Source: Neodontobutis hainanensis
Lineage: Eukaryota > Chordata > Actinopteri > Gobiiformes > Odontobutidae
Assembly (NCBI GenBank): GCA_024349245.1
Contig: JALDNG010000949.1
Coordinates: forward strand, 1 to 64,000
DNA length: 64,000 nt
Direction of reading: 5' to 3'
The position numbers and the translations under genes are program-made. The notes under the pieces were generated by a model. That model was not told the DNA's origin and made no database searches. It saw nothing but the letters and a program-made list of their open reading frames with translations. How positions within the stretch are numbered: position 1 is the first letter of the stretch; each line of letters begins with the position of its first letter. Below, piece after piece: positions 1 through 13,400 of this stretch.

Positions 1-3000
1 GGCAGAGGCCACAGAGAGACGAGTGGAGTCAAAGGCCACTGAGAGACCAGTGGAGGCATAGGAGACAGAGAGACCAGGAGGCAGAGGCCACAGAGAATCC
101 AGAGGAGGCATAGGCCACAGAGAGACCAGAGGAGGCAGAGTTCACAGAGAGACCAGAGGAGGTAGAGAGAGCAGAGGAGGCAGAGAGAAAGCAGAGAGAC
201 CAGTGGAGGCAGGCGACACAGAGAGACGAGAGGAGGCAGACAGACAGAGAGACCAGAGGAGGCAGAGAGATATGAGGATGCAGAGGAGGCAGAGAGACCA
301 GAAAAGGCAGATGCCACAGAGAGACCAGAGGAGGCAGCGGCCACAGAGAGACCAGAGAAGGCAGAGGCCACAAAGAGACCAGAGGAGGCAGAGGCAACAG
401 AGAGACCAGAGCAGATAGAGAACACGGAGAGACTAGAGGAGACAGAGAAGGCAGTGAGACTAGAAGAGGCAGAGGCCAGAGAGAGACTAGAGGAGGCAGA
501 GGAGACAGATGGACCAGAGGAGGAAGAGGCCACAGAGAGGGCAGAGGTGGCAGAGGACACAGACAGACCAGAGGAGGCAGAGGACACAGAGAGACCAGAG
601 GAGGCAGAGGAGGTAGAGGACACAGACAGACCAGAGGAGGCAGAGGCCAGAGAGAGACCAGAGGAGGCAGAGAGACCAGAGGAGGCAGAGGAGACAGAGA
701 GACAAGAGGAGGCAGAGGCAACAGAAAGACCAAAGGAGGCAGAGAGTCCAGAGGAGGCAGAGGCCACAGAGAGACTAGAGGAGGCAGAGTAGGCAGAGAG
801 ACCAGAAAAGGCAGATGCCAGTAAGAGACCAGAGGCCACAGAAAGATCCAGAGAAGGCAGAGGCCAAAGACTGACCAGAGGAGGCAGAGGACACAAGAGA
901 CCAGAGGAGGCAGAGGACACGAAGAGACCAGAGGAGGCAGAGGCAACAGAGAGACCAGAGGAGATAGAGGAGACAGAGATAGCAGAGGACCCAGAGGCCA
1001 CAGAGAGAGCAGAGGAGGCAGAGGAGACAGAGATACCAGAGGAGGCAGAGGCCACAGAGAGATCAGAGGATGCAGAGGAGGCAGAGGAGGCAGAGAGACC
1101 AGAGGAGGCAGAGGAGACAGAGAGACCAGAGGAGGCAGAGGCCACATAGAGACAAGAGGAAGTAGAGGATACAGACAGACCAGAGGATGCAGAGGCCACA
1201 GAGAGACTAGAGGAGGCAGAGGAGACAGAGAGACCAGAGGAGGCAGAGGCCACAGAGAGACGAGAGGAAGCAGAGGAGGCAGAGAGACCAGAGTGGACAG
1301 AGGAGGCAGAGAGACAAGAGAAGGCAGAGGTTACAGAGAGAGCAGAGGAGGCAGAGGCCATAGAGAGACCAGAGAAGGTAGAGGAGGCAGAGAGACAAGA
1401 GGAGTTAGAGGAGAAAGAGAGACCAGAGAAGGCAAAGGAGACAGAGAGACCAGAAAAGGCAGATGCCTCAGAGAGACCAGAGGAGGCAGATGCCTAAGAG
1501 AGACCAGAGAGAGGCAGCGGCCAAAGAGAGACCAGAGAGAAGGCAGAGGCCACAGAGAGACCAGAGGAGGCAGAGGCCACAGAGAGACCAGAGGAGGCAG
1601 AGGAGGCAGAGGACACAGACAGACCAGAGGAGGCAGAGGCCACAGAGAGACCAGAGGAGGCAGAGAGACCAGAGGAGGCAGAGGAGACAGAGAGACCAGA
1701 GGAGGCAGAGGCCACAGAGAGACAAGAGGAGGCAGAGGACACAGACAGACCAGAGGAGGCAGAGGCCACAGAGAGACGAGAGGAAGCAGAGGAGGCAGAG
1801 AGACCAGAGTGGACAGAGGAGGCAGAGAGACAAGAGAAGGCAGAGGTTACAGAGAGAGCAGAGGAGGCAGAGGCCATAGAGAGACCAGAGAAGGTAGAGG
1901 AGGCAGAGAGACAAGAGGAGTTAGAGGAGAAAGAGAGACCAGAGAAGGCAAAGGAGACAGAGAGACCAGAAAAGGCAGATGCCTCAGAGAGACCAGAGGA
2001 GGCAGATGCCTAAGAGAGACCAGAGGAGGCAGCGGCCAAAGAGAGACCAGAGAAGGCAGAGGCCACAGAGAGACCAGAGGAGGCAGAGGCCACAGAGAGA
2101 CCAGAGGAGGCAGAGGAGGCAGAGGACACAGACAGACCAGAGGAGGCAGAGGCCACAGAGAGACCAGAGGAGGCAGAGAGACCAGAGGAGGCAGAGGAGA
2201 CAGAGAGACCAGAGGAGGCAGAGGCCACAGAGAGACAAGAGGAGGCAGAGGACACAGACAGACCAGAGGAGGCAGAGGCCACAGAAAGACCAGGGGAGGC
2301 AAGGAGAGTCTAAAGGAAACAGAGGAAACAAAGGAGGCAGAGGCTACAGAGTGACTAGAGGAGGTAGAGGAGACAAAGAGACCCAAGGAGGCAGAGGCAA
2401 CAAAGAGACCAGAGGAGGCAGAGGCAATAGAGAGACCAGTGGAGGCAGAGAGACCAGAAGAGGCAGAGGAGACAGAGAGACCAGAGGAGGCAGAGGCCAC
2501 AGAGAGACGAGAGGAGGCAGAGGCCACAGAGAGACAAGAGTAAGCAGAAGAGGCCGAGAGATTAGAGGAGGAAGAGGCCACAGAAAGACCAGAAGAGGCA
2601 GAGAGTCCAGAGGATGCAGAGGCCACAAAGAGACCAGAGGAGGCAGAGGCCACAGAGAGTTCAGAGGAGGCAGAGGAGACAGAGAGACCAGAGGAGGCAG
2701 AGGCCACAGAGAGACGAGCGGAAGCAGAGGCAAGAGAGAGACCAGTGGAGGCAGGGAAACCAGAGAGGGCATAGGAGGCAGACAGACAAGAGAAGGCAGC
2801 GGCCACAGAGAGACCAGAGGAGGCAGAGGCCACAGAGAGACCAGAGGAGGCAGAAGAGGCAGAGAGACCAGAGGAGGAAGAGCCCACAGTGAGACCAGAG
2901 GGGCAGAGGCCACCGAGAGTTCAGAGGAGGCAGAAAGACAGAGAGGCAAGAGGAGGCAGCGAGACGAGAGGATGCAGAGGAGGCAGAGAGAGCAGAGGAG

Positions 3001-6000
3001 ACCGAGGCCACAGAGAGACCAGAAAAGGCAGAGGCCACAGAGAGATGAGAGGATTGCAGAGGTCACAGAGAGACCAGTGGAGGTAGAGAGAGCAGAGGAG
3101 GCAGAGAAGGCAGAGAGAAAAGTGGAGGATGAGGAGACAGAGAGACCAGAGGAGGCAACCGGGCAGAGAGGCCACAGGAGGCAGAGGCCACAATGAGTTC
3201 AGAGAAGGAAGAAAGACAGAGAGACCAAAGGAGGCAGAGTGATTAGAGGACGATAGGAGGCAGAGAGACCAGAAAAGGCAGATGCTACAGAGAGACCAGA
3301 GGAGCCAGCGGCAGCAGAGAGACCAGGGGAGGCAGAGAGGACACAAAGAGACCAGAGGAGGCTGAGAGACAGAGAGACCAGAGGAGGCAGTTAGAGCAGA
3401 GGAGGCAGAGGAGGCAGAGAGACCAGAGGAGGCAGAGGCCACAGAGTGACTAGAGGAGGAAGAGGAGACAAAGAGACCCGAGGAGGCAGAGGCCACAGAG
3501 AGATCAGAGGAGGCAGAGGCAATAGAGAGACCAGTGCAAGCAGAGAGACCAGAGGGGGCATAGGAGGAAGACAGACAAGAGAAGGCAGCGGCCACAGAGA
3601 GACCATAGGAGGCAGAGGCCACCGAGAGACGAGAGGAAGCAGAAGAGGCAGAGAGACCAGAGGAGGCAGAGGCCACAGAAAGACCAGAAGAGGCAGAGAG
3701 TCCAGAGGATGCAGAGGCCATAGAGAGGCCAGAGGAGACAGAGGCCACAGAGAGTTCAGAGGAGGCAGAGGAGACAGAGAGACCAGAGGAGGCAGAGGCC
3801 ACAGAGGGACGAGCGGAAGCAGAGGCAATAGAGAGGCCAGTGGAGGCAGAGAGACCAGAGGGGGCATAGGAGGCAGACAGACAAGAGAAGACAGCGGCCA
3901 CAGAGAGACTAGAGGAGGCAGAGGCCACAGAGAGACCAGAGGAGGCAGAGGAGGAAGAGAGACCAGAGGAGGCAGAACCCACAGTGAGAGGCAGAGGCAG
4001 AGGCCACCGAGAGTTCAGAGGAGGCAGAAAGAAAGAGAGGCAAGAGGAGGCAGAGAGATGAGAGGATGCAGAGGAGGCAGAGAGAGCAGAGGAGACCGAG
4101 GCCACAGAGAGACCAGAGGAGGCAGAAGCCACAGAGAGATGAGAGGAGGCAGAGGAGACAGAGGAGGCAGAGGCCACAGAGAATCCAAAAGAGACATAGG
4201 CCACAGAGAGACCAGAGGATTGCATAGGTCACAGAGAGACCAGTGGAGGTAGAGAGAGCAGAGGAGGCAGAGAAGGCAGAGAGTCCAGTGGAGGCAGAGG
4301 AGACAGAGAGACCAGAGGAGGCAACGTGGCAGAGAGGCCACAGGAGGCAGAGGCCACCGAGAGTTCAGAGAAGGAAGAAAGACAGAGAGACCAAAGGAGG
4401 CAGAGTGATTAGAGGACGCATAGGAGGCAGAGAGACCAGAAAAGGCAGATGCCACAGAGAGACCAGAGGAGCCAGCGGCAGCAGAGAGACCAGGGGAGGC
4501 AGAGAGACCAGAGAAGGCAGAGGACACAAAGAGACCAGAGCAGGCAGAGGCCACAGAGTGACTAGAGGAGGCAGAGGATACAAAGAGACCAGAGGAGGCA
4601 GAGGCCAAAGAGAGATGAGAGGAGACAGAGGCAATAGAGAGACCAGTGGAGGCAGAGAGACCAGAGGGGACAGAGGAGGCAGAAAGACAAGAGGAGGCAG
4701 AGGAGACAGAGAGACCAGAGGAGGCAGAGGCCACAGAGAGACCAGAGGAAGGCAGAGGAGGCAGAGAGACCAGAGGAGGCAGAGGCCACAGAAAGATCAG
4801 AGGAGGCAGACAGTCCAGAGGAGGCAGAGGCAATATTGAGACCAGTGGAGGCAGAGAGACCAGAGGGGGCATAGGAGGCAGACAGACAATAGAAGGCAGA
4901 GGCCAGAGAGAGCAGAGGAGGCAGAGGCCACAAAGAGACCAGAGGAGGCAGAGGAGGCAGAGAGACCAGAGGAGGCAGAGGCCACCAAGAGTTCAGAAGA
5001 GGCAGTAAGACAGAGAGACCAGAGGAGGCAGAGAGACTAGAGGATGCAGAGAAGGCAGAGAGACCAGAGGAGACAGAGGCCACAAAGAGACCTGAGGAGG
5101 CAGAGGAATAGAGAGACAAGAGGAGGCAGAGGCCAAAGAGAGACGAGAGGAGGCAGAGGAGACAGAGAGACCAGTGGAGGCAGGGGAGACAGAGAGAGCA
5201 GAGGAGGCAGAGGCCACAGAGAGACGAGAGGAAGCAGAGGAGGCAGAGAGACCAGAGGAGGCAGAGGCCACAGAAAGACCAGAGGAGACAGAAAGTCCCG
5301 AGGAGGCAGAGGCCACAGAGAGACCAGAGGAGGAGGAGGCCACAGAGAGACCAGAGGGGGCAGAGGGCACAGAGAGTTCAGAGGAGGCAGAGGAGACAGA
5401 GAGACCAGAGGAGGCAGAGGTTACAGAGAGCCCAGAGCAGGCACAGGCAATAGAGAGACCAGTGGAGACAGAGAGACCAGAGGGGGCAGAGGAGTCAGAG
5501 AGACAAGAGAAGGCAGAAGCCACAGAGAGACCAGAGGAGGCAGAGGCCACAGAGAGATCAGAGGAGGCAGAGGAGGCAGCGAGATCAGAGGAGGCAGACG
5601 AGATAGAGAGACGAGAGGAGGCAGTTAGAGCAGAGAGACCAGATGCCACAGAGAGATCCAGATAAGGGAGAGGCAAAAGACTGACCAGAGGAGGCAGAGG
5701 ACACAGAGTCACTAGAGGAGGCAGAGGAGACAAAGAGACCAGAGGAGGCAGAGGCCACAGAGAGACCAGAGGAGGCAGAGGCATTAGAGAGACTAGTGGA
5801 GGCAGAGAGCAGAGAGGGCAGAGGAGGCAGAGGCCACAGAGAGACCAGAGGAGGCCAAGGAGGCAGAGAGACCAGAGGAGGCAGAGGCCACAGAGAGACC
5901 AGATGAGGCAGAGAGACCAGAGAAGGCAGAGGACACAAAGAGACCAGAGGAGGCAGAGGCCACAGAATGACTAGAGGAGGCAGAGGAGGCAGAGAGACCA

Positions 6001-6225
6001 GAGGAGGCAGAGGCCACAGAGTGACTAAAGGAGACAGAGGAGACAAAGAGACCAGAGGAGGCAGAAGCCACAGAGAGACCAGAGGAGGCAGAGGCCATAG
6101 AGAGACCAGTTGAGGCAGAGGCCACAGAGTGACTAGAGGAGGCAGAGGAGACAAAGAGACCAGAGGAGGCAGAGGCCACAGAGAGACCAGAGGAGGCAGA
6201 GGCCACAGAGAGATCAAAGGAGGCA
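1..6225 (+). repeat. 27-bp purine-rich minisatellite, block 1
   Basis: Tandem array whose commonest unit is 27 bp, formed by the 9-mers AGACCAGAG, GAGGCAGAG and GCCACAGAG, each ending in CAGAG. Units vary by point changes and by loss or gain of one 9-mer. About 78 percent of unit bases are purines on the plus strand. The block holds a tandem duplication of about 515 bp (from near 1,291 and again near 1,807, marked by a GTGGACAG variant). It also holds the source of a longer duplication (about 2,730-3,900, repeated near 6,361-7,560). Long open frames exist in every frame because unit and sub-unit lengths are multiples of 3; no splice-site pattern or non-repetitive coding sequence supports a gene. 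The array continues beyond the left edge. Confidence 0.95.
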
Positions 6226-6357
6226 GGTTTTTTTGTTTTTTTCTAATACACCAAGTTGCCAACTTTACTATTCCATAAAGAAAATTTAGAATAATAACTT
6301 CTGAGTACTTTGGCCCATACGTAAACAATGAAACATTAAACGAACCCATTAGCTCCA
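6226..6357. other. Non-repetitive insert in minisatellite, copy 1
   Basis: A 132-bp AT-rich segment starting with T-runs (GGTTTTTTTTGTTTTTTTC) and ending in TTAGCTCCAGA. It is nearly identical to 8,238-8,369. At its right end it runs straight back into minisatellite at a shared CCAGA, whereas copy 2 continues into other unique sequence. This suggests copy 2 is the original junction and copy 1 arose by an unequal exchange. No gene or transposon ends were recognised. Confidence 0.85.
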
Positions 6358-8237
6358 GAGGCAAGAGAGAGACCAGTGGAGGCAGGGAGACCAGAGGGGG
6401 CATAGGAGGCAGACAGACAAGAGATGGCAGCGGCCACAGAGAGACCAGAGGAGGCAGAGGCCACAGAGAGACCAGAGGAGGCAGAAGAGGCAGAGAGACC
6501 AGAGGAGGAAGAGCCCACAGTGAGACCAGAGGGGGCAGAGGCCACCGAGAGTTCAGAGGAGGCAGAAAGACAGAGAGGCAAGAGGAGGCAGCGAGACGAG
6601 AGGATGCAGAGGAGGCAGAGAGAGCAGAGGAGACCGAGGCCACAGAGAGACCAGAAAAGGCAGAGGCCACAGAGAGATGAGAGGATTGCAGAGGTCACAG
6701 AGAGACCAGTGGAGGTAGAGAGAGCAGAGGAGGCAGAGAAGGCAGAGAGAAAAGTGGAGGATGAGGAGACAGAGAGACCAGAGGAGGCAACCGGGCAGAG
6801 AGGCCACAGGAGGCAGAGGCCACAATGAGTTCAGAGAAGGAAGAAAGACAGAGAGACCAAAGGAGGCAGAGTGATTAGAGGACGCATAGGAGGCAGAGAG
6901 ACCAGAAAAGGCAGATGCTACAGAGAGACCAGAGGAGCCAGCGGCAGCAGAGAGACCAGGGGAGGCAGAGTGGACACAAAGAGACCAGAGGAGGCTGAGA
7001 GACAGAGAGACCAGAGGAGGCAGTTAGAGCAGAGGAGGCAGAGGAGGCAGAGAGACCAGAGGAGGCAGAGGCCACAGAGTGACTAGAGGAGGAAGAGGGG
7101 ACAAAGAGACCCGAGGAGGCAGAGGCCACAGAGAGATCAGAGGAGGCAGAGGCAATAGAGAGACCAGTGCAGGCAGAGAGACCAGAGGGGGCATAGGAGG
7201 AAGACAGACAAGAGAAGGCAGCGGCCACAGAGAGACCATAGGAGGCAGAGGCCACCGAGAGACGAGAGGAAGCAGAAGAGGCAGAGAGACCAGAGGAGGC
7301 AGAGGCCACAGAAAGACCAGAAGAGGCAGAGAGTCCAGAGGATGCAGAGGCCATAGAGAGGCCAGAGGAGACAGAGGCCACAGAGAGTTCAGAGGAGGCA
7401 GAGGAGACAGAGAGACCAGAGGAGGCAGAGGCCACAGAGGGACGAGCGGAAGCAGAGGCAATAGAGAGGCCAGTGGAGGCAGAGAGACCAGAGGGGGCAT
7501 AGGAGGCAGACAGACAAGAGAAGACAGCGGCCACAGAGAGACTAGAGGAGGCAGAGGCCACAGAGAGATCAGAGGAGGCAGAGGAGGCAGCGAGATCAGA
7601 GGAGGCAGACGAGATAGAGAGACGAGAGGAGGCAGTTAGAGCAGAGAGACCAGATGCCACAGAGAGATCCAGAGAAGGCAGAGGCAAAAGACTGACCAGA
7701 GGAGGCAGAGGACACAGAGTCACTAGAGGAGGCAGAGGAGACAAAGAGACCAGAGGAGGCAGAGGCCACAGAGAGACCAGAGGAGGCAGAGGCATTAGAG
7801 AGACTAGTGGAGGCAGAGAGCAGAGAGGGCAGAGGAGGCAGAGGCCACAGAGAGACCAGAGGAGGCCAAGGAGGCAGAGAGACCAGAGGAGGCAGAGGCC
7901 ACAGAGAGACCAGATGAGGCAGAGAGACCAGAGAAGGCAGAGGACACAAAGAGACCAGAGGAGGCAGAGGCCACAGAATGACTAGAGGAGGCAGAGGAGG
8001 CAGAGAGACCAGAGGAGGCAGAGGCCACAGAGTGACTAAAGGAGACAGAGGAGACAAAGAGACCAGAGGAGGCAGAAGCCACAGAGAGACCAGAGGAGGC
8101 AGAGGCCATAGAGAGACCAGTTGAGGCAGAGGCCACAGAGTGACTAGAGGAGGCAGAGGAGACAAAGAGACCAGAGGAGGCAGAGGCCACAGAGAGACCA
8201 GAGGAGGCAGAGGCCACAGAGAGATCAAAGGAGGCAG
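6358..8237 (+). repeat. 27-bp minisatellite, block 2
   Basis: Same minisatellite as block 1. The first part repeats about 2,730-3,900 at an offset near 3,632. The last part (from about 7,562) repeats 5,551-6,225 at an offset of 2,011-2,012. Shared private variants such as GGAGCCAGCGGCAGC and GACGAGATAGAGAG show these are segmental copies rather than ordinary unit turnover. Confidence 0.93.
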
Positions 8238-8440
8238 GTTTTTTTGTTTTTTTCTAATACACCAAGTTGCCAACTTTACTATTCCATAAAGAAAATTTAG
8301 AATAATAACTTCTGAGTACTTTGGCCCATACGTAAACAATGAAACATTAAACGAACCCATTAGCTCCAGACTCCAAACCTTCACAAACTGCATCAAGTTT
8401 TTTTGAGGTGATAACATTACATAAATGCATGCTGGCGGTC
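8238..8440. other. Non-repetitive insert, copy 2, and junction to next satellite
   Basis: Copy of the 132-bp insert of 6,226-6,357, continuing without minisatellite into about 70 bp of unique sequence (CTCCAAACCTTCACAAACTG onward) and then into the 635-bp satellite. No coding potential was seen. Confidence 0.8.
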
Positions 8441-10315
8441 ACTTCCCGAGGTCCGATCAAGTGAAATGTCGTCTTTGATATGTCGTTCTGGGTGGCCCTA
8501 GGAGCCAGCGTGCAAAATTTGGAGAGGCTACGACATTGTTAAGGGGTCAAATAGTGTTCAGGGGTCAATGGTCAAAACCCGTTATAAGCTGTGTCTTTAG
8601 GAGGCTGAAACTTTTTTCACTTTGATCTAAAGCCAGCAACCTTTGATATGTCGTTCTGGGTGGCCCCAGGAGCCAGCGTGCAAAATTTGGAGAGGCTACG
8701 ACATTGGTAAGGGGTCAAAAGGTCAACTAAGGGTATGAGCTATATGCCCTGAAAAGAAAGGTGTCTTTTTGATCATAATTCTTTTCCTCTTTGCTCTAGA
8801 GCTCTGCGCTTCGGATATGTGTATCAGGGCTACTCCAGGAGCCAGGGGGAAAATTTAGGATTCCCACATGCCCATTTTGTCAATGTATTCTTCCTAGTGG
8901 GGGCACTGTCAGTCACTTCCCTAGGAAAATCAAGTGAAATGTGGTCTCCTGTTTTTGACACAGTATGTGGAAGCCTGTGGCAAAGTTTGGAGAGGCTACC
9001 AGATTGTTAAGGGATCGAAAGGTCAAAAAAGGGTATGCGCTAAAGGCCCAAAAAGGAGAGATGTCTTTTGAGTCATCATTTTTCTTCCCTTGACTCTAGA
9101 GCCAGCCGCCTTGCCTATGTCGTTCTGGGTGGCCCCTTGAGCCAGCGTTTAAAAATTTGGAGAGGCTACGACATTGTTAAGGTATCAAATAATGTTCAGG
9201 GGTCAATGGTCAGAACCCGTTATAGGCTGTGTTTTTTGTAGGCTGAAACTTTTTGCCTTTGCTCTAAAGCCAGCAGCCTTTGATATGTTGTTCTGGGTGG
9301 CCCCAGGACCCAGCGTGCAAAATTTGGAGAGGCTACGACATTGGTAAGGGGTCAAAATGTCAACTAAGGGTACGAGCTATAGGCCCTGACAAGAAAGGTG
9401 TCTTTTTGATCATAATTTTTTCCCCCTTTGCTCTAGAGCTCTGCGCTTCGGATATGTGATTCAGGGTTACTCCAGGAGCCAGGGGGAAAAATTTGGGATT
9501 CCCACATGTCCATTTTGTCAATGTATTCACCCTAGTGGGAGCACTAGCGGTCACTTCCCGAGGTCCGATCAAGAGAAATGTGGTCTCCTTTTTCTCGACA
9601 CAATACGTGGAAGCGTGTGGTTAAAATTGGAGAGGCTACCACATTGTTAAGGGGTCGAAAGGTCAAAAAAGGGCATGCGCTAAAGGCCCAATAAGGAGAG
9701 ATGTCTTTTGAGTCATCATTTTTCTTCCCTTGACTCTAGAGCCAGCCGCCTTTGATATGTCGTTCTGGGTGGCCCCTGGAGCCAGCGTTGAAAATTTGGA
9801 GAGGCTACGACATTGTTAAGGGGTCAAATAATGTTCAGGGGTCAATGGTCAGTAGCCGTTATAGGCTGTGTCTTTTGGAGGCTGAAACATTTTCCCTTTG
9901 CTATAAAGCCAGCAACCTTTGATATGTTGTTCTGGTGGCCCCAGGAGCCAGCGTGCAAAATTTGGAGAGGCTACGACATTGGTAAGAGGTCAAAAGGTCA
10001 ACTAAGGTACGAGCTATAGGCCCTGACAAGAAAGGTGTCTTTTGATCATCATTTTTTCCCCTTTGCTCTAGAGCCTGCACTTCGGATATGTGATTCAGGG
10101 CTACCCAGGAGCCAGGGTGATAAATTTGGGATTCCCACATGCCCATTTTGTCAATGTATTCACCTAGTGGGGGCACTGGCGGTCACTTCGAGGTCCGATC
10201 AAGTGAAATGTGGTCTCCTTTTTCTCAACCCAGTGCGTGGAAGCGTGTGGTAAAGGCGAGGCTACCACATTGATAAGGGGTTTAAAAGGTCAAAAAAGGG
10301 TATGCGCTAAAGGCC
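8441..10315. repeat. Higher-order satellite, about 635-bp period
   Basis: Three turns of a period near 635 bp. Each turn contains related monomers of about 165 bp. Two carry TATGTCGTTCTGGGTGGCC (near 8,475, 8,643, 9,112, 9,280, 9,748 and 9,916), one carries TCGGATATGTG with CAGGAGCCAGGG (near 8,812, 9,446 and 10,081), and one carries AAGTGAAATGTGGTCTCC (near 8,933, 9,572 and 10,201). Monomers share a core, AATTTGGAGAGGCTAC, followed by ACATTG and a GGGGTCAAA-type tail. Short open frames here are incidental. Confidence 0.85.
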
Positions 10316-10475
10316 CAGACAGACTGTAGTCGAGCATTAGAACAGACTGTAGAAATGCAGTAGTACAGACTGTAAATGTGCAGAAGAACAGACAGTAGAC
10401 AATTATTAGAACTGACTGTAGACGTGGAGTAGAACAGACTGGCAATTTGCAGATGAATAGACTGCAGATGAGGAG
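10316..10475. repeat. Short 23-bp minisatellite
   Basis: About seven degenerate copies of a 23-bp unit beginning CAGACTGTAGA and ending GCAGTAGAA. It bridges the 635-bp satellite and the returning 27-bp minisatellite. Copies are 70-90 percent similar by eye. Confidence 0.75.
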
Positions 10476-13400
10476 ACAAGAGGAGGTAACGGGGAGGGAG
10501 TAGAGAGGAAGCAGAGGCCACAGAAAGTCCAGAGGAGGCAGAGAGTCCAGAGGAGGCAAAGGCCACAAAGAGACCAGAAGAGGAGAAGGAGGCAGAGAGA
10601 CCAGAAAAGGCAGATGCCACAGAGAGACTAGAGGAGACAGAGAAGGCAAAGACACTAGAGGAGGGCAGAGGCCAGAGAGAGACCAGAGGAGGCAGAGGCC
10701 ACAGAGAGAACAGAGGAGGCAGAGGACACAGACAGACCAAAGGAGGCAGAGGCCAAAGAGAGACCAGAGCAGGCAGAGGAGGCAGAGAGACCAGAGGAGG
10801 CAGAAGAGACAGAGAGAACAGAAGAGGCAGAGGCCACAGAAAGACCAGAGGAGGCAGAGAGTCCAGAGGAGGCAGAGGCTACAGAAAGACTAGTGTAGGC
10901 AGGGGAGACAGAGAGACCAGAGGAGGCAGAGGCCACAGAGAGACCAGAGGAGGCATAGGCCACAGAGTGACCAGAGGAGGAAATAAGGCAGAGACCAGAG
11001 GAGGCAGAGGCCACCGAGAGATCAGAGCAGGCAGAAAGACAGAGAGACCAGAGGAGGCAGAGAGATATGAGGATGCAGAGGAGGCAGAGAGACCAGAAAA
11101 GGCAAATGCCACAGAGAGACCAGAGGAGGCAGCGGCCACAGAGAGACCAGAGAAGGCAGAGGCCACAAAGAGACCAGAGGAGGCAGAGGCAACAGAGAGA
11201 CCAGAGCAGATAGAGAACACAGAGAGACTAGAGGAGACAGAGAAGGCAGTGAGACAAGAAGAGGCAGACGCCAGAGAGAGACTAGAGGAGGCAGAGGCCA
11301 CAAAGAGAACAGTGGAGGCAGAGGCCAAAAAGAGACCAGTGGATGCAGAGGAGACAGATGGACCAGAGGAGGAAGAGGCCACAGAGAGGGCAGAGGAGGC
11401 AGAGGACACAGACAGACCAGAGGAGGCAGAGGACACAGAGAGACAAGAGGAGGCAGTGGAGGTAGAGGACACAGACAGACCAGAGGAGGCAGAGGCCACA
11501 GAGAGACCAGAGGAGGCAGAGGAGACAAAGAGACCAGAGGAGGCAGAGGCCACAAAGAGACGAGAGGAAGAAGAGGAGGCAGAGAGGCCAGAGGAGGCAG
11601 AGGCAACAGAAAGACCAAAGGAGACAGAGAGTCCAGAGGAGGCAGAGGCCACAGAGAGACTAGAGGAGGCAGAGTAGGCAGAGAGACCAGAAAAGGCAGA
11701 TGCCAGTAAGAGACCAGAGGCCACAGAGAGATCCAGAGAAGGCAGAGGCCAAAGACTGACCAGAGGAGGCAGAGGACACAGAGAGACCAGAGGAGGCAGA
11801 GGACACGAAGAGACCAGAGGAGGCATAGGTCACAGAGAGACCAGTGGAGGCAGAGGCCACAGAGAGACCAGGGGAGGCAGAGGTCACAAAGAGAGTAGAG
11901 AAGACAGAGAAGGCAGAGAGACTAAAAGAGGCAGAGGCCAGAGAGAGACCAGAGGAGGCAGAGGCAATAGAGAGACCAGTGGAGGCAGAGAGACCAGAAT
12001 GGACAGAGGAGGCAGAGAGACAAGAGAAGGCACAGGCCACAGAGAGACCAGAGGAGGAAGAGGCCACAGAGAGACCAAAGGAGGCAGAGGAAGCAGAAAG
12101 ACCAGAGGAGGCAAAGGAGACAGAGAGACCAGAAGAAGGCAGAGGCCACAGAGAGACGAGAGGAAGCAGAGGAGGCAGAGAGACCAAAGAAGGCAGAGGC
12201 CACAAAAAGACCAGAGGATGCAGAGGCCACAGAGGGACGAGTGGAGGCAGAGGCCACAGAGAGACCAGTGGAGGCAGAGGAGACAGAGAGACAAGAGGAT
12301 GCAAAGGCCACAGAGAGACCAGAGGAGGCAGAGGACACAGACAGACCAGAGGAGGCAGAGGCCACAGAGAGACTAGAGGAGGCAGAGGCCACAGACAGAC
12401 CAGAAAAGGCAGATGCCTCAGAGAGAACAGAGTAGGCAGTGGCCAGATAGAGACCAGAGAACGCAGAGGCCACAGAGAGACCAGGGGAGGCAGAGGAGGC
12501 AGACAGACCAGAAAAGGCAGATGCCTCAGTGAGACCAGAGTAGGCAGTGGCCAGATAGAGACCAGAGAAGGCAGAGGCCACAGAGAGACCAGAGGAGGCA
12601 GAGAGAGAGAGAGAGAGACCAAAAGAGGCAGTAAGAGCAGAGGAGGCAGAGGAGGCAGAGAGACCAGAGGAGGCAGAGGCCACAGAGTGACTAGAGGAGG
12701 CAGAGGAGACAAAGAGACCCGAGGAGGCATATGCCAGAGAGAGACCAGAGGAGGCAGAGGCAATAGAGAGACCAGTGGAGGCAGAGAGACCAGAGGGGGC
12801 ATAGGAGTCAGACAGACAAGAGAAGGCAGAGGCCACAGAGAGACCAGAGGAGGCAGAGGCCACAGAGAGACCAGAGGAGGCAAAGGAGTCAGAGAGAGCA
12901 GAGGAGGCAGAGGCCACAGTGAGACCAGAGGGGGCAGAGGCCACCGAGAGTTCAGAGAAGGCAGAAAGACAGAGAGACCAGAGGAGGCAGAGGCCATAGA
13001 GAGACTAGCGGAGGCAGAGGTAATAGAGAGACCAATGGAGGCAGAGAGACCAGAGGGGGCATAGGAGGCAGACAGACAAGAGAAGGCAGAGGCCACAGAG
13101 AGAGCAGAGGAGGAGAGGCCACAGTGAGACCAGAGGGGGCAGAGGCCACTGAGAGTTCAGAGGAGGCAGAAAGACAGAGAGACCAGAGGAGGCAGAGAGA
13201 CAAGAGGATGCAGAGGAGGCAGAGAGAGCAGAGGAGAACGAGGCCACAGAGAGACCAGAGGAGGCAGAGGAATAGAGAAACAATAGGAGGCAGAGACCAC
13301 AGAGAGACCAGAAGAGGCAGAGGCCACAGAGAGACGAGAGGAGGCAGAGGAGACAGAGAAACCAGAGGAGGCAGAGGCCACAGAGAATCCAAAAGAGACA

